From positions 3,100,001-3,164,000 of the forward strand of contig NZ_CP063785.1 of assembly GCF_025860405.1 (NCBI RefSeq): DNA of 64,000 bases, written 5' to 3'. Positions 38,658-48,366 of this stretch are shown here, in pieces. This stretch comes from Tolypothrix sp. PCC 7712 (GTDB lineage Bacteria; Cyanobacteriota; Cyanobacteriia; Cyanobacteriales; Nostocaceae). A program made the position numbers and the translations under genes. The number at the start of each line of letters is the position of its first letter. Within the stretch, counting starts at the first letter, position 1. Under the pieces are notes generated by a model, which ran no database searches, was not told the origin of the DNA, and saw only the letters and a program-made list of their open reading frames with translations.

Positions 38658-41288
38658 CTATACCAACAAAGCCTGCTGTTCTATAGAAATCACGCGCCCT
38701 TCATCCTCAAAACCCGCAATTTGATCGAAGTTCAAATACCGATATAAATTGTCGGCAAAAGGATGAATTTTATTCGCCACAATATCCAAGTATTCTTGTA
38801 CTGTGGGAATGCGTCCTAACAATGCACAAACTGCGGCTAATTCGGCAGAACCTAAATACACTCTTGCACCTTTACCCATGCGATTATTAAAGTTGCGGGT
38901 AGAGGTGGAAAATACAGTTGTGCCATCAGCAACTCGTGCTTGATTACCCATGCATAAACTACATCCTGGCATTTCTGTCCTAGCACCCGCAGCACCAAAA
39001 ATGCTATATACACCTTCTTCTTTTAATTGGTGTTCGTCCATGCGGGTTGGGGGTGCTATCCACAGGCGTGTTTTGACTTCACCTGCGCCTTCCAATACTT
39101 TCGCTGTTGCGCGATAATGACCGATATTTGTCATACAAGAACCAAGGAATACTTCTTGTACTGGATCATTAGCAACTTCCGATAATAATTTTACATTATC
39201 GGGGTCATTGGGAGCAGCAACAATTGGTTCTTTGATTTCGTTCAAATCAATTTCAATTATTTCGGCATACTCGGCATCTGCATCAGCTTCAAGTAATACG
39301 GGATTGGCTAACCATTCTTCCATTTTGGCGATGCGGCGGAGAATAGTACGCTCATCGTGGTAGCCTCTGGCTATCATATTCTTTAACAGCGAGATGTTAG
39401 AACGCAGATATTCAGCAATTGTTTCTGTACTCAGTTTAATTGTGCAACCGGCACAGGAACGTTCTGCTGATGCATCTGTTAATTCAAAGGCTTGTTCAAC
39501 TTTTAAATCGGGTAAGCCTTCCAGTTCTAAAATCCGTCCTGAGAAGATATTTTTCTTGTTTTCTTTCTCTACTGTTAGCAATCCTTTTTGAATGGCGACG
39601 TAGGGAATAGCGTTAACAATATCTCTGAGGGTAATACCTGGTTGTAATTCTCCTTTGAATCTTACCAAAACTGATTCTGGCATATCCAAAGGCATGACAC
39701 CTAAAGCGGCGGCAAAGGCTACTAACCCGGAACCTGCGGGGAAGGAAATACCTAGGGGAAAGCGGGTGTGAGAGTCGCCACCTGTACCGACGGTGTCGGG
39801 TAGCAGCATCCGGTTTAGCCAAGAGTGAATGATACCATCACCGGGGCGTAGGGCTACGCCACCACGTTGGGCAAAAAAGTCTGGTAAGTCGTGGTGAGTT
39901 TTGATATCTACTGGTTTGGGATAAGCTGCGGTGTGACAGAAACTCTGCATTACCAAATCAGCGCTGAAACCAAGACAGGCGAGTTCCTTTAACTCGTCGC
40001 GGGTCATGGGGCCTGTGGTATCTTGGGAACCAACAGTTGTCATGATGGGTTCGCAAGATGTACCAGGGCGCACACCGGCTAATCCGCAAGCTTTCCCTAC
40101 CATTTTTTGGGCGAGGGTGTAGCCTTTACCTGTATCTTCCGGTGCTTGGGGACGAATAAATAAGATGCTGGGTTCTAAACCGAGTGCTTGGCGGGTTTTG
40201 TCGGTGAGGGTACGCCCAATTAATAAAGGAATACGTCCACCTGCACGGACTTCATCAAGGATGGTATCGGGTTTGAGGTTGAAGGTGGAAATCACATCAC
40301 CTGCTTCGTTGGTGATTTCGCCTTTGTAGGGATGGATGGTAATCACGTCACCTGTTTCTAACTTGGTGACATCACACTGAATTGGCAAAGCACCAGCATC
40401 TTCAGCTGTATTAAAGAAGATTGGCGCGATCGCACCACCTAAAATATATCCCCCAGCGCGTTTGTTGGGAACAAAGGGAATATCATTACCCATGTGCCAC
40501 AATACGGAATTGATGGCAGATTTCCGGGAGGAACCCGTACCCACTACATCCCCGACGTAAGCCACAGGATGTCCTTTTTTCTTTAAATCGGCAATGGTTT
40601 TTAAGCTTCCCGGTTGCCGTGACTCTAGCATCACTAAGGCGTGTAAGGGAATATCCGGGCGAGTGGTAGCACTTTGGGCGGGGGATAAGTCGTCGGTGTT
40701 GGTTTCCCCAGGAACTTTGAAGACTGTAACGGTAATTGTCTCTGGGAGTTGGGGACGAACAGTAAACCACTCAGCTTCCGCCCATGAATCTATGACGCGT
40801 TTGGCATAGGGATTGGTTTTGGATAGTTCCAAAACATCATGGAAAGCATCATACACCAACAAAATTTTGCTGAGAGCGTTGGCGGCATAAGCAGCGATGG
40901 GTTCCTTTCCTTGTCCCTGCATGACTAAAGGAGTTTCAGCAGAGTCTGATACAGAGACAGTGGGAGTTTGCAGCAATTCAATTAAAGATTGCACATTGTA
41001 GCCACCTACCATCGTTCCCAGTAATTCTACTGCTTGGATGGGTGAAATTAAGGGGCTTTTGGTTTCACCTTTGGCAATGGCTGTGAGAAACCCTGCTTTG
41101 ACATAAGCTGCGGCATCAACTCCAGGGGGTATGCGATCGCGCAATAAATGCAATAATGTATCTTCTTCACCCTTGGGCGGATTCTTCAGTAATTCGCACA
41201 ACTGGGAAGTTTGCTTGGCATCTAGCGGTAAGGGGGGAATTCCTAATTCAGCTCTTTCTACAACGTGTTGACGATATGATTCCAACAT
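38658..41288 (-). CDS. acnB: Aconitate hydratase B (bifunctional aconitase/2-methylisocitrate dehydratase)
   Basis: This is 876 residues from the ATG at 41288, which has TTGGAG upstream; an ATG at 41312 adds eight poorly fitting residues. AcnB order is clear: HEAT-like N-terminus ('[16 protein letters not shown]'), swivel domain ('[20 protein letters not shown]'), then the catalytic [4Fe-4S] domains with '[10 protein letters not shown]', 'RSCAGCTIK' and 'GCSLCMGN' (Cys776 and Cys779). It interconverts citrate and isocitrate. This is the only obvious tricarboxylic-acid-cycle gene in the window. Confidence 0.96.
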   Translation of the reverse strand: MLESYRQHVVERAELGIPPLPLDAKQTSQLCELLKNPPKGEEDTLLHLLRDRIPPGVDAAAYVKAGFLTAIAKGETKSPLISPIQAVELLGTMVGGYNVQSLIELLQTPTVSVSDSAETPLVMQGQGKEPIAAYAANALSKILLVYDAFHDVLELSKTNPYAKRVIDSWAEAEWFTVRPQLPETITVTVFKVPGETNTDDLSPAQSATTRPDIPLHALVMLESRQPGSLKTIADLKKKGHPVAYVGDVVGTGSSRKSAINSVLWHMGNDIPFVPNKRAGGYILGGAIAPIFFNTAEDAGALPIQCDVTKLETGDVITIHPYKGEITNEAGDVISTFNLKPDTILDEVRAGGRIPLLIGRTLTDKTRQALGLEPSILFIRPQAPEDTGKGYTLAQKMVGKACGLAGVRPGTSCEPIMTTVGSQDTTGPMTRDELKELACLGFSADLVMQSFCHTAAYPKPVDIKTHHDLPDFFAQRGGVALRPGDGIIHSWLNRMLLPDTVGTGGDSHTRFPLGISFPAGSGLVAFAAALGVMPLDMPESVLVRFKGELQPGITLRDIVNAIPYVAIQKGLLTVEKENKKNIFSGRILELEGLPDLKVEQAFELTDASAERSCAGCTIKLSTETIAEYLRSNISLLKNMIARGYHDERTILRRIAKMEEWLANPVLLEADADAEYAEIIEIDLNEIKEPIVAAPNDPDNVKLLSEVANDPVQEVFLGSCMTNIGHYRATAKVLEGAGEVKTRLWIAPPTRMDEHQLKEEGVYSIFGAAGARTEMPGCSLCMGNQARVADGTTVFSTSTRNFNNRMGKGARVYLGSAELAAVCALLGRIPTVQEYLDIVANKIHPFADNLYRYLNFDQIAGFEDEGRVISIEQQALLV

Positions 41289-41575
41289 TCTACACTCCAA
41301 GATATTAGCCAAAAATGGTTTTAGTGTTTATAATCACTGCCTATATTTCAGGAGAACTCAAGCTTACAAGTCTTCTTTCACGGTATCAACTGGTAATGAG
41401 TCTCCCTACTTGAAGTTTTTGGTCTGGCCAGGACTTATAATTATCACTGTATAGCTACTTCTGCCAATAAATCTATTTGAAAATAATTTTTGGGTTGGCA
41501 TTTCTCGACTTGGTTGTGTGTCTATTCATCAGATAAAATATTTCCTTTGTTAGTTAAATTACATTCTTTTTGTAT

Positions 41576-41893
41576 ATGTCCAAAACATACACCGTTGAAA
41601 TCATCCATCAAGGTGAGAGCCACACTTTACAAGTCCCTGAAAATGAAACTATCTTAGCAGTTGCCGATCAAGCTGGTTTAGAATTACCTAGTTCTTGTCA
41701 TGCAGGTGTTTGTACAACTTGCGCGGGTAAAATTATCTCCGGTTCTGTGGATCAAACTGATGGTATGGGCGTTAGTCCAAATTTACAAAAACAAGGTTAC
41801 GTGTTGCTTTGTGTAGCTAAACCTCTGTCTGATATCAAATTGGAAACAGAACAAGAAGATACACTTTATCAGTTGCAATTTGGCAAAGACTAA
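41576..41893 (+). CDS. Plant-type [2Fe-2S] ferredoxin
   Basis: This is 105 residues from the ATG at 41576; a TTG two codons earlier is less likely. Cluster ligands are Cys41, Cys46, Cys49 and Cys79 in 'SSCHAGVCTTCAGK' and 'YVLLCVA', exactly the C-x4-C-x2-C-x29-C spacing of photosynthetic-type ferredoxins. It is a soluble one-electron carrier. It is probably not the main photosynthetic ferredoxin because the C-terminus is longer and less acidic ('LETEQEDTLYQLQFGKD'). Confidence 0.93.
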   Translation: MSKTYTVEIIHQGESHTLQVPENETILAVADQAGLELPSSCHAGVCTTCAGKIISGSVDQTDGMGVSPNLQKQGYVLLCVAKPLSDIKLETEQEDTLYQLQFGKD

Positions 41894-42014
41894 TTAAAGA
41901 ATGAAGTATAAAGGCTAAAGGATGAAAATTTGACAGAAATTTCTCTTTTAATACTTCATCCTTTATGCTGATATCAGTTATTCTAGAAAGCAATAATAAC
42001 AAGGATAGGCGAGA

Positions 42015-42197
42015 ATGACTACTCATTTTATTACCGCAGAAATTGACCTCCAAGAAACTCCTACAGAGTTAGAGCAAGCAATCGCCGCAGAATTAGAAAA
42101 ACAGGGTGAACCTTTACGTTGGGCAATTACCTCTGTGGATACAGAACAGGAAAAGGTTACTGTAGAAGCTGTAGTGACTACAGCAACTGCAGAATAA
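42015..42197 (+). CDS. Small conserved acidic protein
   Basis: A 60-residue acidic protein (MTTHFITAEIDLQETPTELEQ...) without membrane segment or cysteine. The pattern of a strand, a helix ('ELEQAIAAELEKQG') and two strands suggests a small alpha/beta fold. It lies 121 bp after the ferredoxin in the same direction. It reads like small conserved cyanobacterial proteins, but I cannot name a family. Confidence 0.6.
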   Translation: MTTHFITAEIDLQETPTELEQAIAAELEKQGEPLRWAITSVDTEQEKVTVEAVVTTATAE

Positions 42198-42202
42198 TTA
42201 CT

Positions 42203-42354
42203 AATTCGTAATTCGTAAGTCGTAATTTAGAGAACAGTATCAGACCCTTGATTTAGCAATCGAGAAGTTAAACACATGGTGATGAATGTTTTAAAAACCG
42301 CGTGTCTGAAAGCATAGGAAAATAATTACGAATTACGAATTATTAATTACGAAC
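42203..42354. repeat. Pair of inverted ATTCGTA heptamer arrays
   Basis: ATTCGTA-type heptamers at 42203-42226 face their complement (TTACGAA type) at 42324-42354, so the spacer could fold into a large stem-loop. The same pairing recurs at 46988-47016 and 47281-47311. Confidence 0.7.
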
Positions 42355-42360
42355 TATTTT

Positions 42361-43428
42361 ATGCAACGTCCATATACTGCTATTTTAATTGTACCTACTG
42401 GTGTGGGTGCAGCCATCGGGGGTTATGCAGGGGATGCTTTACCTGTAGCCAGAGTTATATCACAGGTGTGCGATCGCCTAATTACTCACCCTAATGTCCT
42501 CAATGGTGCAAGTTTGTACTGGAATTTACCCAATACTTTTTATGTGGAAGGTTACGGGTTGGACAAATTTGCTGCGGGAGAATGGGGTTTGCGCCCTGTA
42601 CATAGAAATAAAATAGGTTTACTTTTAGACCAGGGAATAGAGCCAGAATTAAGGCTGCGACACTTGCAAGCAGCAGATGCAGCCAGAGCTACATTAGGCT
42701 TAACCCTGACAGATTATGTTGTAACAGATACGCCACTAAATATAGAATTACGCACATCGCCATCTGGTATTAGTTGGGGGACAATTGGTAACCCCGATAG
42801 TTTATTAAGAGCAGCAGAAGTATTAATTAAACAAGCGGGTGCAGATGCGATCGCAGTAGTAGCCCGTTTCCCTGATGATATGGAAGCAGAAGCCGTGGAA
42901 AACTACCGCCAAGGTAAAGGCGTAGATACCTTAGCTGGCGCAGAAGCCGTCATCAGTCATTTAATTGTACGTACTTTTCAAATACCCTGCGCCCATGCTC
43001 CAGCTTTAGCCTCATTCCCCCCAGATGCGAATTTATCTCCCCGTTCTGCCGCCGAAGAATTAGGCTATACTTTTTTACCGTGTGTACTTGTCGGTTTAAG
43101 TCGCGCACCACAATTTATCATAGAGAAAGGAACAATCAAATATCTACCAGAAGATATTTGGTCAGAGCAAGTTGATGCTGCAATAATACCAGCAACCGCT
43201 TGTGGTAGTAGTGCAATTTTGCGCTTAAATCAGAAGCAATGCCAAATTATTACTGTTGCAGAAAACCAAACTCAAATCCAAGTTCCTCCAGAACCTTTAG
43301 GGATCAAGTCCATACAGGTAAACTCATATTTAGAAGCAGTAGGTGTTTTAGCAGCACACAAAGCAGGTGTCGATCCCTCTGCTCTCCGTCCGCAAATAAA
43401 TTCTCTACAGCAACTTGTTATTAGTTAA
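42361..43428 (+). CDS. DUF3326 family protein
   Basis: A 355-residue protein with 'AILIVPTGVGAAIGGYAGDA', 'GLRPVHRNKIGLLLDQGI', 'ADAIAVVARFPDD' and 'IIPATACGSSAI', features of the cyanobacterial/plastid DUF3326 family. No membrane segment or signal peptide. Function unknown. It lies before a CPBP protease gene, separated by a heptamer array. Confidence 0.82.
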   Translation: MQRPYTAILIVPTGVGAAIGGYAGDALPVARVISQVCDRLITHPNVLNGASLYWNLPNTFYVEGYGLDKFAAGEWGLRPVHRNKIGLLLDQGIEPELRLRHLQAADAARATLGLTLTDYVVTDTPLNIELRTSPSGISWGTIGNPDSLLRAAEVLIKQAGADAIAVVARFPDDMEAEAVENYRQGKGVDTLAGAEAVISHLIVRTFQIPCAHAPALASFPPDANLSPRSAAEELGYTFLPCVLVGLSRAPQFIIEKGTIKYLPEDIWSEQVDAAIIPATACGSSAILRLNQKQCQIITVAENQTQIQVPPEPLGIKSIQVNSYLEAVGVLAAHKAGVDPSALRPQINSLQQLVIS

Positions 43429-43471
43429 GAGTCAAGAGTCAAAAGTCAAAATTAATAAATTATTTCTTCCA

Positions 43472-43547
43472 TAATCCCCAATCTCCATTACCCCTTATCC
43501 CCAGAGGGGGCCCCGAGTTCCCCAATCCCCAATCCCCAATTCCCCTA
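43472..43547. repeat. Heptamer array (CCCCAAT type) before the CPBP gene
   Basis: It contains repeated CCCCAAT/CCCCTTA units with a GGGGCCCC palindrome near 43508-43515. It ends eight bases before the GTG start of the protease gene, so the promoter must lie inside or before it. Confidence 0.75.
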
Positions 43548-43554
43548 AACACCC

Positions 43555-44136
43555 GTGGTTGAACAACAAAAACAAGAACCAGAAATTCCTTACCTAACAC
43601 GCATCCAAGTATTGGGAGCGATGGGAGCGACTGCAATTATTTTGTGGATAGTTGCTAAATTGTGGTTGCGCTTTGGTGGCTTTTCCCTATTTCCTTGGCG
43701 TTGGAATGAAACTGATTTGCTTTTGGGGGTGGGATTAGGATTAATTATCACTATTGTGAGTGGCTTAACTTATCGCTTTGTGCCAGCCTACCGTAAAAGC
43801 GCAGATTATTATCTAGATTTGGTACTCAAGCCTTTAATTTTACCAGATATTATTTGGCTGGGATTGCTACCGGGATTAAGTGAAGAATTATTATTTCGAG
43901 GTGTAATGATTCCCGCCTTAGGAGCGGATCATGTCGCTGTGATTGTATCAAGCCTTTGCTTTGGGGTATTGCATCTGAGTGGCTCTCAACAATGGCCTTA
44001 TGTGATTTGGGCAACTATTGTTGGTTTAATGCTAGGCTATGGTGCGCTATTGAGTGGCAATTTGCTAGTGCCAATTATTGCCCATGTGATGACGAATTTG
44101 ATTTCTAGTTATTTGTGGAAGTTGCGAAAAGTATGA
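43555..44136 (+). CDS. CPBP family intramembrane metalloprotease-like protein
   Basis: This is 193 residues from a GTG at 43555; no ATG exists before the first membrane helix. About five hydrophobic helices. The CPBP motif 1 is 'SEELLFRG' (Glu110, Glu111, Arg115), followed by motif 2 'FGVLHLSG' (His) and a final 'PIIAHVMTN' (His). These fit the Abi/CAAX-protease family. Its role in cyanobacteria is unknown. A terminator overlaps its stop. Confidence 0.85.
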   Translation: MVEQQKQEPEIPYLTRIQVLGAMGATAIILWIVAKLWLRFGGFSLFPWRWNETDLLLGVGLGLIITIVSGLTYRFVPAYRKSADYYLDLVLKPLILPDIIWLGLLPGLSEELLFRGVMIPALGADHVAVIVSSLCFGVLHLSGSQQWPYVIWATIVGLMLGYGALLSGNLLVPIIAHVMTNLISSYLWKLRKV

Positions 44137-44167
44137 AAAACTCCATCCCCTTGTGGGTGGAGTTTTT
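44136..44167 (+). terminator. Rho-independent terminator after the CPBP gene
   Basis: AAAAACTCCATCCCC and GGGTGGAGTTTTT pair with one bulged base. The T-run ends the stem. It starts at the last base of the stop codon. Confidence 0.85.
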
Positions 44168-44252
44168 GGGCATGGGGAATCGGGCATGGGGCATGGCGAA
44201 GAAATTACCAATGCCCAATGCCCCAAGCGGCGGGGCGGCTGTCCCTCTCCGT

Positions 44253-44927
44253 TTAAGCATGATTGAGGATGAGCGATCGCCTGTGTGCGGCTAGTGCGAT
44301 CGCCTGTGGTAAAATTCGGTGTTCCTCAACTTGAATCCTGGCGTGAAGCGTTGCTGCGGTATCATCTGCTAACACTGGTACTGCTGCTTGGATGATAATA
44401 GGGCCGCTGTCTACTTCTAAACATACTAAATGCACCGTACAACCAGTAATTTTTACCCCAGCCGCCAAAGCTTGTTCTACCGCATGAATACCTTTGAAAC
44501 TTGGTAGCAAGCTGGGATGAATATTAATAATTCTGTCAGGAAAAGCATCAATTAATACTGGTGTTAATAGCCGCATCCAGCCAGCTAAAATTACCCAATC
44601 TACATCGTACTGCTGCAAAGTCTGTACAATTTGCCCATCAAACTTTTGTCGATTTTTGCAATCGCGGTGATTCAACAATACCGCCTCTACACCCCAATTC
44701 GCTGCCCGCACAGCAGCCTTAGCATCAGGGTTGTTGTAAATCAAAACTTGAATTTGGGCGTTTAGCTGTCCGCCTGCAATAGCTTGGGCTACCGCCTCAA
44801 AATTGCTGCCATTTCCTGAGGCGAGAATGCCTAATTTTAAAGGAGTGCTGGTTTTTAAGACCTCATGAGAAATGTTGGGCGAAATCAAACTAGTTGTAGC
44901 AGTATCGATTGTAGAATTATTACTCAT
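44253..44927 (-). CDS. purN: Phosphoribosylglycinamide formyltransferase
   Basis: A 224-residue enzyme that transfers a formyl group from 10-formyl-tetrahydrofolate to GAR in purine synthesis. 'LGILASGNGSNFEAVAQAI' binds the phosphoribosyl moiety, 'INIHPSLLPSFKGIHA' carries the catalytic Asn-x-His, and 'GCTVHLVCLEVDSGPII' the catalytic Asp. The N-terminal 28 residues are an extra extension. Its ATG overlaps the stop of the upstream secreted-protein gene (ATGA), so the two are co-translated. Confidence 0.95.
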   Translation of the reverse strand: MSNNSTIDTATTSLISPNISHEVLKTSTPLKLGILASGNGSNFEAVAQAIAGGQLNAQIQVLIYNNPDAKAAVRAANWGVEAVLLNHRDCKNRQKFDGQIVQTLQQYDVDWVILAGWMRLLTPVLIDAFPDRIINIHPSLLPSFKGIHAVEQALAAGVKITGCTVHLVCLEVDSGPIIIQAAVPVLADDTAATLHARIQVEEHRILPQAIALAAHRRSLILNHA

Positions 44928-45532
44928 ATTTGCGGGTTAATAAACTTGGTATTCTCCGGTAGCTTCGTGGTATCGGAAACTTTGGTGAATAGGGTGGCTG
45001 TCCCAGAGAAAGCTGTTGGTCGTGGTTTACCAGGGTCGGTATTATCTAATTGCAACCGCAGTTGACCATCAGCTGTAAATTCAAAAATTGTCAGAACTGG
45101 TTGTTTTTCTTTAGCGACTATGACATTTAAATGCATTGGTTGGGCTGTCGGGTTGATTTGATATTGAAATTCCACAGCTACAGAAGTTTTTGTATCAGGC
45201 GACAGAACATATAATTTACCATCTGGCGAGAACATAAAAGTTAGCGTCACAGGTGATGAAGGGTCTTTAGTTTGCCATTCACCGATTAATTTTTGAGCAA
45301 TGGGGTTTGTAGACTGTTCTGTAGGCGCTGGATTAGGAATTGGTGTAGGTATCGCCTGATTTGTAGGTGCTGGATTAGGAATTGGTACTTTTGCAGGTTC
45401 AGCCAGCACAGCTGTATTGAGTGTCATCGATAATGCTATAAGTACGCTAGAGGTCAGCTTTGTGCTGGCGATCGCAATTTTGCCAAAGTAGGGGAAAATG
45501 TGAGGCATTCGTTTGAGCCAAATAGAATTCAC
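44924..45532 (-). CDS. Secreted protein of unknown function, coupled to purN
   Basis: A 202-residue protein. A signal peptide ends near 'LNTAVLAEP'. A repeated Pro-rich linker ('PIPNPAPT' twice) leads to a compact beta-rich domain (about 88-202) with 'LIGEWQTKDPSSPVTLTFMF', 'VEFQYQIN' and 'IFEFTADGQLRLQL', which looks lipocalin-like in pattern only. A start at the second Met (MPHIF) is possible. Its TGA overlaps the purN ATG. No family recognised. Confidence 0.65.
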   Translation of the reverse strand: MNSIWLKRMPHIFPYFGKIAIASTKLTSSVLIALSMTLNTAVLAEPAKVPIPNPAPTNQAIPTPIPNPAPTEQSTNPIAQKLIGEWQTKDPSSPVTLTFMFSPDGKLYVLSPDTKTSVAVEFQYQINPTAQPMHLNVIVAKEKQPVLTIFEFTADGQLRLQLDNTDPGKPRPTAFSGTATLFTKVSDTTKLPENTKFINPQI

Positions 45533-45594
45533 AGGATCTTAGCAGTACCTCTGCGTCGAATCACACCCTACCGCATTCAACAGCCAAAACCGCT

Positions 45595-46482
45595 ATGAAA
45601 ACATCCCGTTCCTCTCAGATGCAACTGCTAGATAATGATACAGTTGCCGCCTGGGTTTTTCTCACACCCGCACTGATTTTACTAGGTCTGTTTATCATTT
45701 GGCCGATCGCCTATTTGTTTTATCTCAGTTTTACAGCTGGTAGTTTTACCTCAAAAGGTACTTATCTCGTCGGCTTCAAAAATTATTGGCGCTTGCTGTT
45801 AAATTCCGATTTTTGGCAAGTTTTGGCTAATACCGCTTATTTTACGATTGCCACAGTAATTCCCAGTTTAGTGATTCCCCTAGGGCTAGCAGTACTATTA
45901 AATCGTTCTTTGGCTTTACGAGGCATCATCCGCAGCGCCTATTTTCTACCTTCAATTATTTCCTTAGTAGCTGCTGGCTTAGGATTTCGCTGGCTATTTC
46001 AAACCACTGGCCCCGTTAACGGATTTTTAAATATATTTGGCATTCCATCGATTCCTTGGTTAGGGGATACGTTTTGGGCTATGCCAGTACTTATTTTACT
46101 GAGTATTTGGAAACAACTCGGCTTTAATATGGTGGTGTTTTTAGCAGGGTTACAAGCTATTCCCCCCAGCCGTTACGAAGCTGCGGAATTGGATGGCGCA
46201 GATGGCTGGCAACAATTTTGGCATATCACCCTCCCCGGATTGCGACCAACTTTAATATTTGCGATTATTACCACTGCTATTTTTACCTTGCGGAGTTTTG
46301 AGCAAGTTTACGTAATTACAGGCGGCGGGCCGTTAAATTCAACGAATTTGCTAGTTTATTACATCTATCAAGAAGCTTTTGGTCAATTTGATTTTGGTTA
46401 TGCAGCCGCAGCCGCAACGGTGTTATTAGCAGTAACTCTAGTTTTGGTGTATTTGCAATTGCGAACTTGGGGAGAAGAGTAG
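45595..46482 (+). CDS. Sugar ABC transporter permease (MalF/UgpA type)
   Basis: A 295-residue inner-membrane protein with six predicted helices. The cytoplasmic EAA loop is 'YEAAELDGADGWQQFWHITLPGL', which contacts the ATPase. 'WVFLTPALILLGLFIIWPI' begins helix 1. It belongs to the carbohydrate-uptake-1 family, but no ATPase, second permease or binding protein lies nearby, so it is an orphan component as often seen in cyanobacteria. Substrate unknown. Confidence 0.88.
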   Translation: MKTSRSSQMQLLDNDTVAAWVFLTPALILLGLFIIWPIAYLFYLSFTAGSFTSKGTYLVGFKNYWRLLLNSDFWQVLANTAYFTIATVIPSLVIPLGLAVLLNRSLALRGIIRSAYFLPSIISLVAAGLGFRWLFQTTGPVNGFLNIFGIPSIPWLGDTFWAMPVLILLSIWKQLGFNMVVFLAGLQAIPPSRYEAAELDGADGWQQFWHITLPGLRPTLIFAIITTAIFTLRSFEQVYVITGGGPLNSTNLLVYYIYQEAFGQFDFGYAAAAATVLLAVTLVLVYLQLRTWGEE

Positions 46483-46483
46483 G

Positions 46484-46650
46484 TAATGGGGAATGGGGAA
46501 TGGGGAATGGGGAATGGGTAATTGGTAATTGGTAATTGGTGTTTGGTTTTTCCCCTGTCTCCCAATGCCCAATGCCCAATGCCCTATGCCCAATGCCCTA
46601 TGCCCAATGCCCAATGCCCAATGCCCTATGCCCCATGCCCCATGCCCCAC
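46484..46650. repeat. Inverted heptamer arrays (GGGGAAT/TGCCCAA)
   Basis: GGGGAAT heptamers (46484-46520) are followed by GGTAATT units and then about twelve ATGCCCA/ATGCCCT/ATGCCCC heptamers (46564-46650). The two halves are complementary in type. The array starts one base after the permease stop. Confidence 0.85.
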
Positions 46651-46744
46651 ATAAAACACAAGTTGATACAGCTGACAATCTGTCCCAGGATGTGTATCCT
46701 AGTTGAGGATTATTAACTTACTGCAATATTTAACGCATCTTGAT

Positions 46745-46984
46745 ATGGATAGAAAAACTAAACGCCTTTTAATGCTAGTTGTTTTCTGTAGTTTGAGTGG
46801 TGTTATTTTAGGCGGTACTACCAGCTGGGCAGAAAGTACTATGTGTTTGGAAGCCAAGACAGTTACTAGTGACTGCTTGACTCAAGACCCTATACAAAAA
46901 ACTATACAAGGAATGAGTACTGGTTTAGTAGCCGGTGCCGGAGCAGCTTTTGGTGTAGCTTGGCAGTTACGCCAACAAGACTAA
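46745..46984 (+). CDS. Small exported or membrane protein, unknown function
   Basis: This is 79 residues from the ATG at 46745; a TTG at 46703 is less likely. A basic start and hydrophobic stretch (LMLVVFCSLSGVILGGTTSWA) look like a signal peptide. Two Cys residues follow, and a second Gly/Ala-rich hydrophobic segment ('GLVAGAGAAFGVAW') lies near the C-terminus. No family recognised. Confidence 0.55.
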   Translation: MDRKTKRLLMLVVFCSLSGVILGGTTSWAESTMCLEAKTVTSDCLTQDPIQKTIQGMSTGLVAGAGAAFGVAWQLRQQD

Positions 46985-47317
46985 ACAATTCGTAATTCGT
47001 AATTTGTAATTCGTAGTTAAAGCGGCTATTTTGGGATAATCAATCGCAAAATAGCCGCTTTGCATATACAGAGTAGGGTGGAATGTCACTTACTTTAGCG
47101 GGATTTAGATCCCCGACTTTTTCAAAAAGTCGGGGATCTGGGCAGCAATGTTTACTTAAGTCAGTGCTATTCCAGAGTAGAGTGTGTTCTGCCTTATAGC
47201 AACGCACCTTAAATATGCTTTAAAGTGTCATTGATGTTTTTTTTAGTTTTGCTGCGCGATAACACAGGCTACTATTAAGTAATTACGAACTACGAATTAC
47301 GAATTACAAATTAGTAA
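46985..47317. other. Intergenic region with hairpin and inverted heptamers
   Basis: ATTCGTA heptamers at 46988-47016 and their complement at 47281-47311 bracket the interval. In between lies the perfect hairpin at 47107-47139. No gene is visible. Confidence 0.6.
47107..47139. repeat. Perfect 16-bp hairpin AGATCCCCGACT-type
   Basis: The arms AGATCCCCGACTTTTT and AAAAAGTCGGGGATCT pair perfectly around one base. It could act as a terminator or be a dispersed palindrome. Confidence 0.8.
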
Positions 47318-48076
47318 TTATTCAAAGCGATAGTTGCGATCGCGCACCCATAAACTAATAGGTACAGCATTACCTTGAGGATCGACTTTGACTTTGACTA
47401 CTATTGGTTGTCGTCTTCCTTCACGAGAGTCTAAAGCACGGGAAATATCTCTACTAATCCGTTGCCTTTGTTCCTCTGGGATGTAATATGTCTCTACGCC
47501 ATAATTGACAACGCCATCCCGATATACGCCTTTTAAGGCGACCTGATCATTTGCTAGGTTTGTGGGTCGTCTTCCGCTAACTCTTATTGGCCTCCAAGCA
47601 GACGGAACACCACGACCAGAAAATTCTCTCTCTTCCAGAGTTACATACAAATTGGTTCCTTCTGCCAATTGTCTAGTTCTACCCCTATTTTGCCTTAGCA
47701 ACTCCTGCCAGCCAGGTAGTCTTCTCAAAGTTGCAATTCGGGAAATGTTATAGTCTAAATTGATGGCGTAATTTTGCCGCACATCATCAGGATCTACAGA
47801 CGCACTTTGCAAAATCACAGTTTTGCCTGCAACATCTGTGTAAACAGCTTGGGTCGGTACTGCCATAATCAACCCTGTTTGAATTAACAGGGGAACCAGT
47901 AACCGCCAAAAAGGTAAAGGTTGGTTTGCTTTTTGTTCAGTAGCAATTAAATAATCCCGAAAAGTCAGCTTTCCAGAAAATTCAGCTTCGGGAGACCAAC
48001 CTTGATTAGATTTATTTGATGATTTATTCGATTCAGAAGCGCTGGATTTATTTGATTCGGAGGCATTACTTTTCAT
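47318..48076 (-). CDS. GDYXXLXY-like membrane-anchored protein
   Basis: A 252-residue protein. A Ser/Asn-rich N-terminus with repeated 'SASESNKSS' precedes one membrane helix ('LLVPLLIQTGLIMAV', about 61-76) and a periplasmic domain with 'VDPDDVRQNYAINLDY', 'LYVTLEE' and 'LKGVYRDGVVNYGVETYYI'. The placement next to a DUF2157 gene matches the GDYXXLXY family, but the signature is degenerate here (RQNYAINLDY), so the assignment is by context and pattern. Function unknown. Confidence 0.7.
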   Translation of the reverse strand: MKSNASESNKSSASESNKSSNKSNQGWSPEAEFSGKLTFRDYLIATEQKANQPLPFWRLLVPLLIQTGLIMAVPTQAVYTDVAGKTVILQSASVDPDDVRQNYAINLDYNISRIATLRRLPGWQELLRQNRGRTRQLAEGTNLYVTLEEREFSGRGVPSAWRPIRVSGRRPTNLANDQVALKGVYRDGVVNYGVETYYIPEEQRQRISRDISRALDSREGRRQPIVVKVKVDPQGNAVPISLWVRDRNYRFE

Positions 48077-48323
48077 GGGCGTAGTCCTGAAAGGAGAGGA
48101 AAATAACCGGGATTAGGACTTACGCAGAGACAGGCTAAGGGACTTTCAACTAAAAAAATATTCCATCCCTGCGGGACGCTACGCGAACGCTATGTCAGCA
48201 GAGGAAGCGGACTAAGCAGAGGAGAAAGAATTTATTCCTCTGAAGGTGGGATCATTTATTTTCTGAAAACCCCTAACTACTCAAATATTAGGAATACACA
48301 GAGATAACATTCTATCGAATTCT

Positions 48324-48366
48324 TCGTAATTATGAATTACGAATTATGAATTACGAATTACGAATT
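48324..48366. repeat. TTACGAA heptamer array at the end of the DUF2157 gene
   Basis: Repeated GAATTAC/GAATTAT units reach into the last codons of the leftward DUF2157 gene, including its stop codon. Confidence 0.7.

Noticed and set aside
46316..46716. Frames rich in GIGHWALGIGH or NAQCPMP repeats
   Set aside because: They translate the heptamer array and carry no gene signal.
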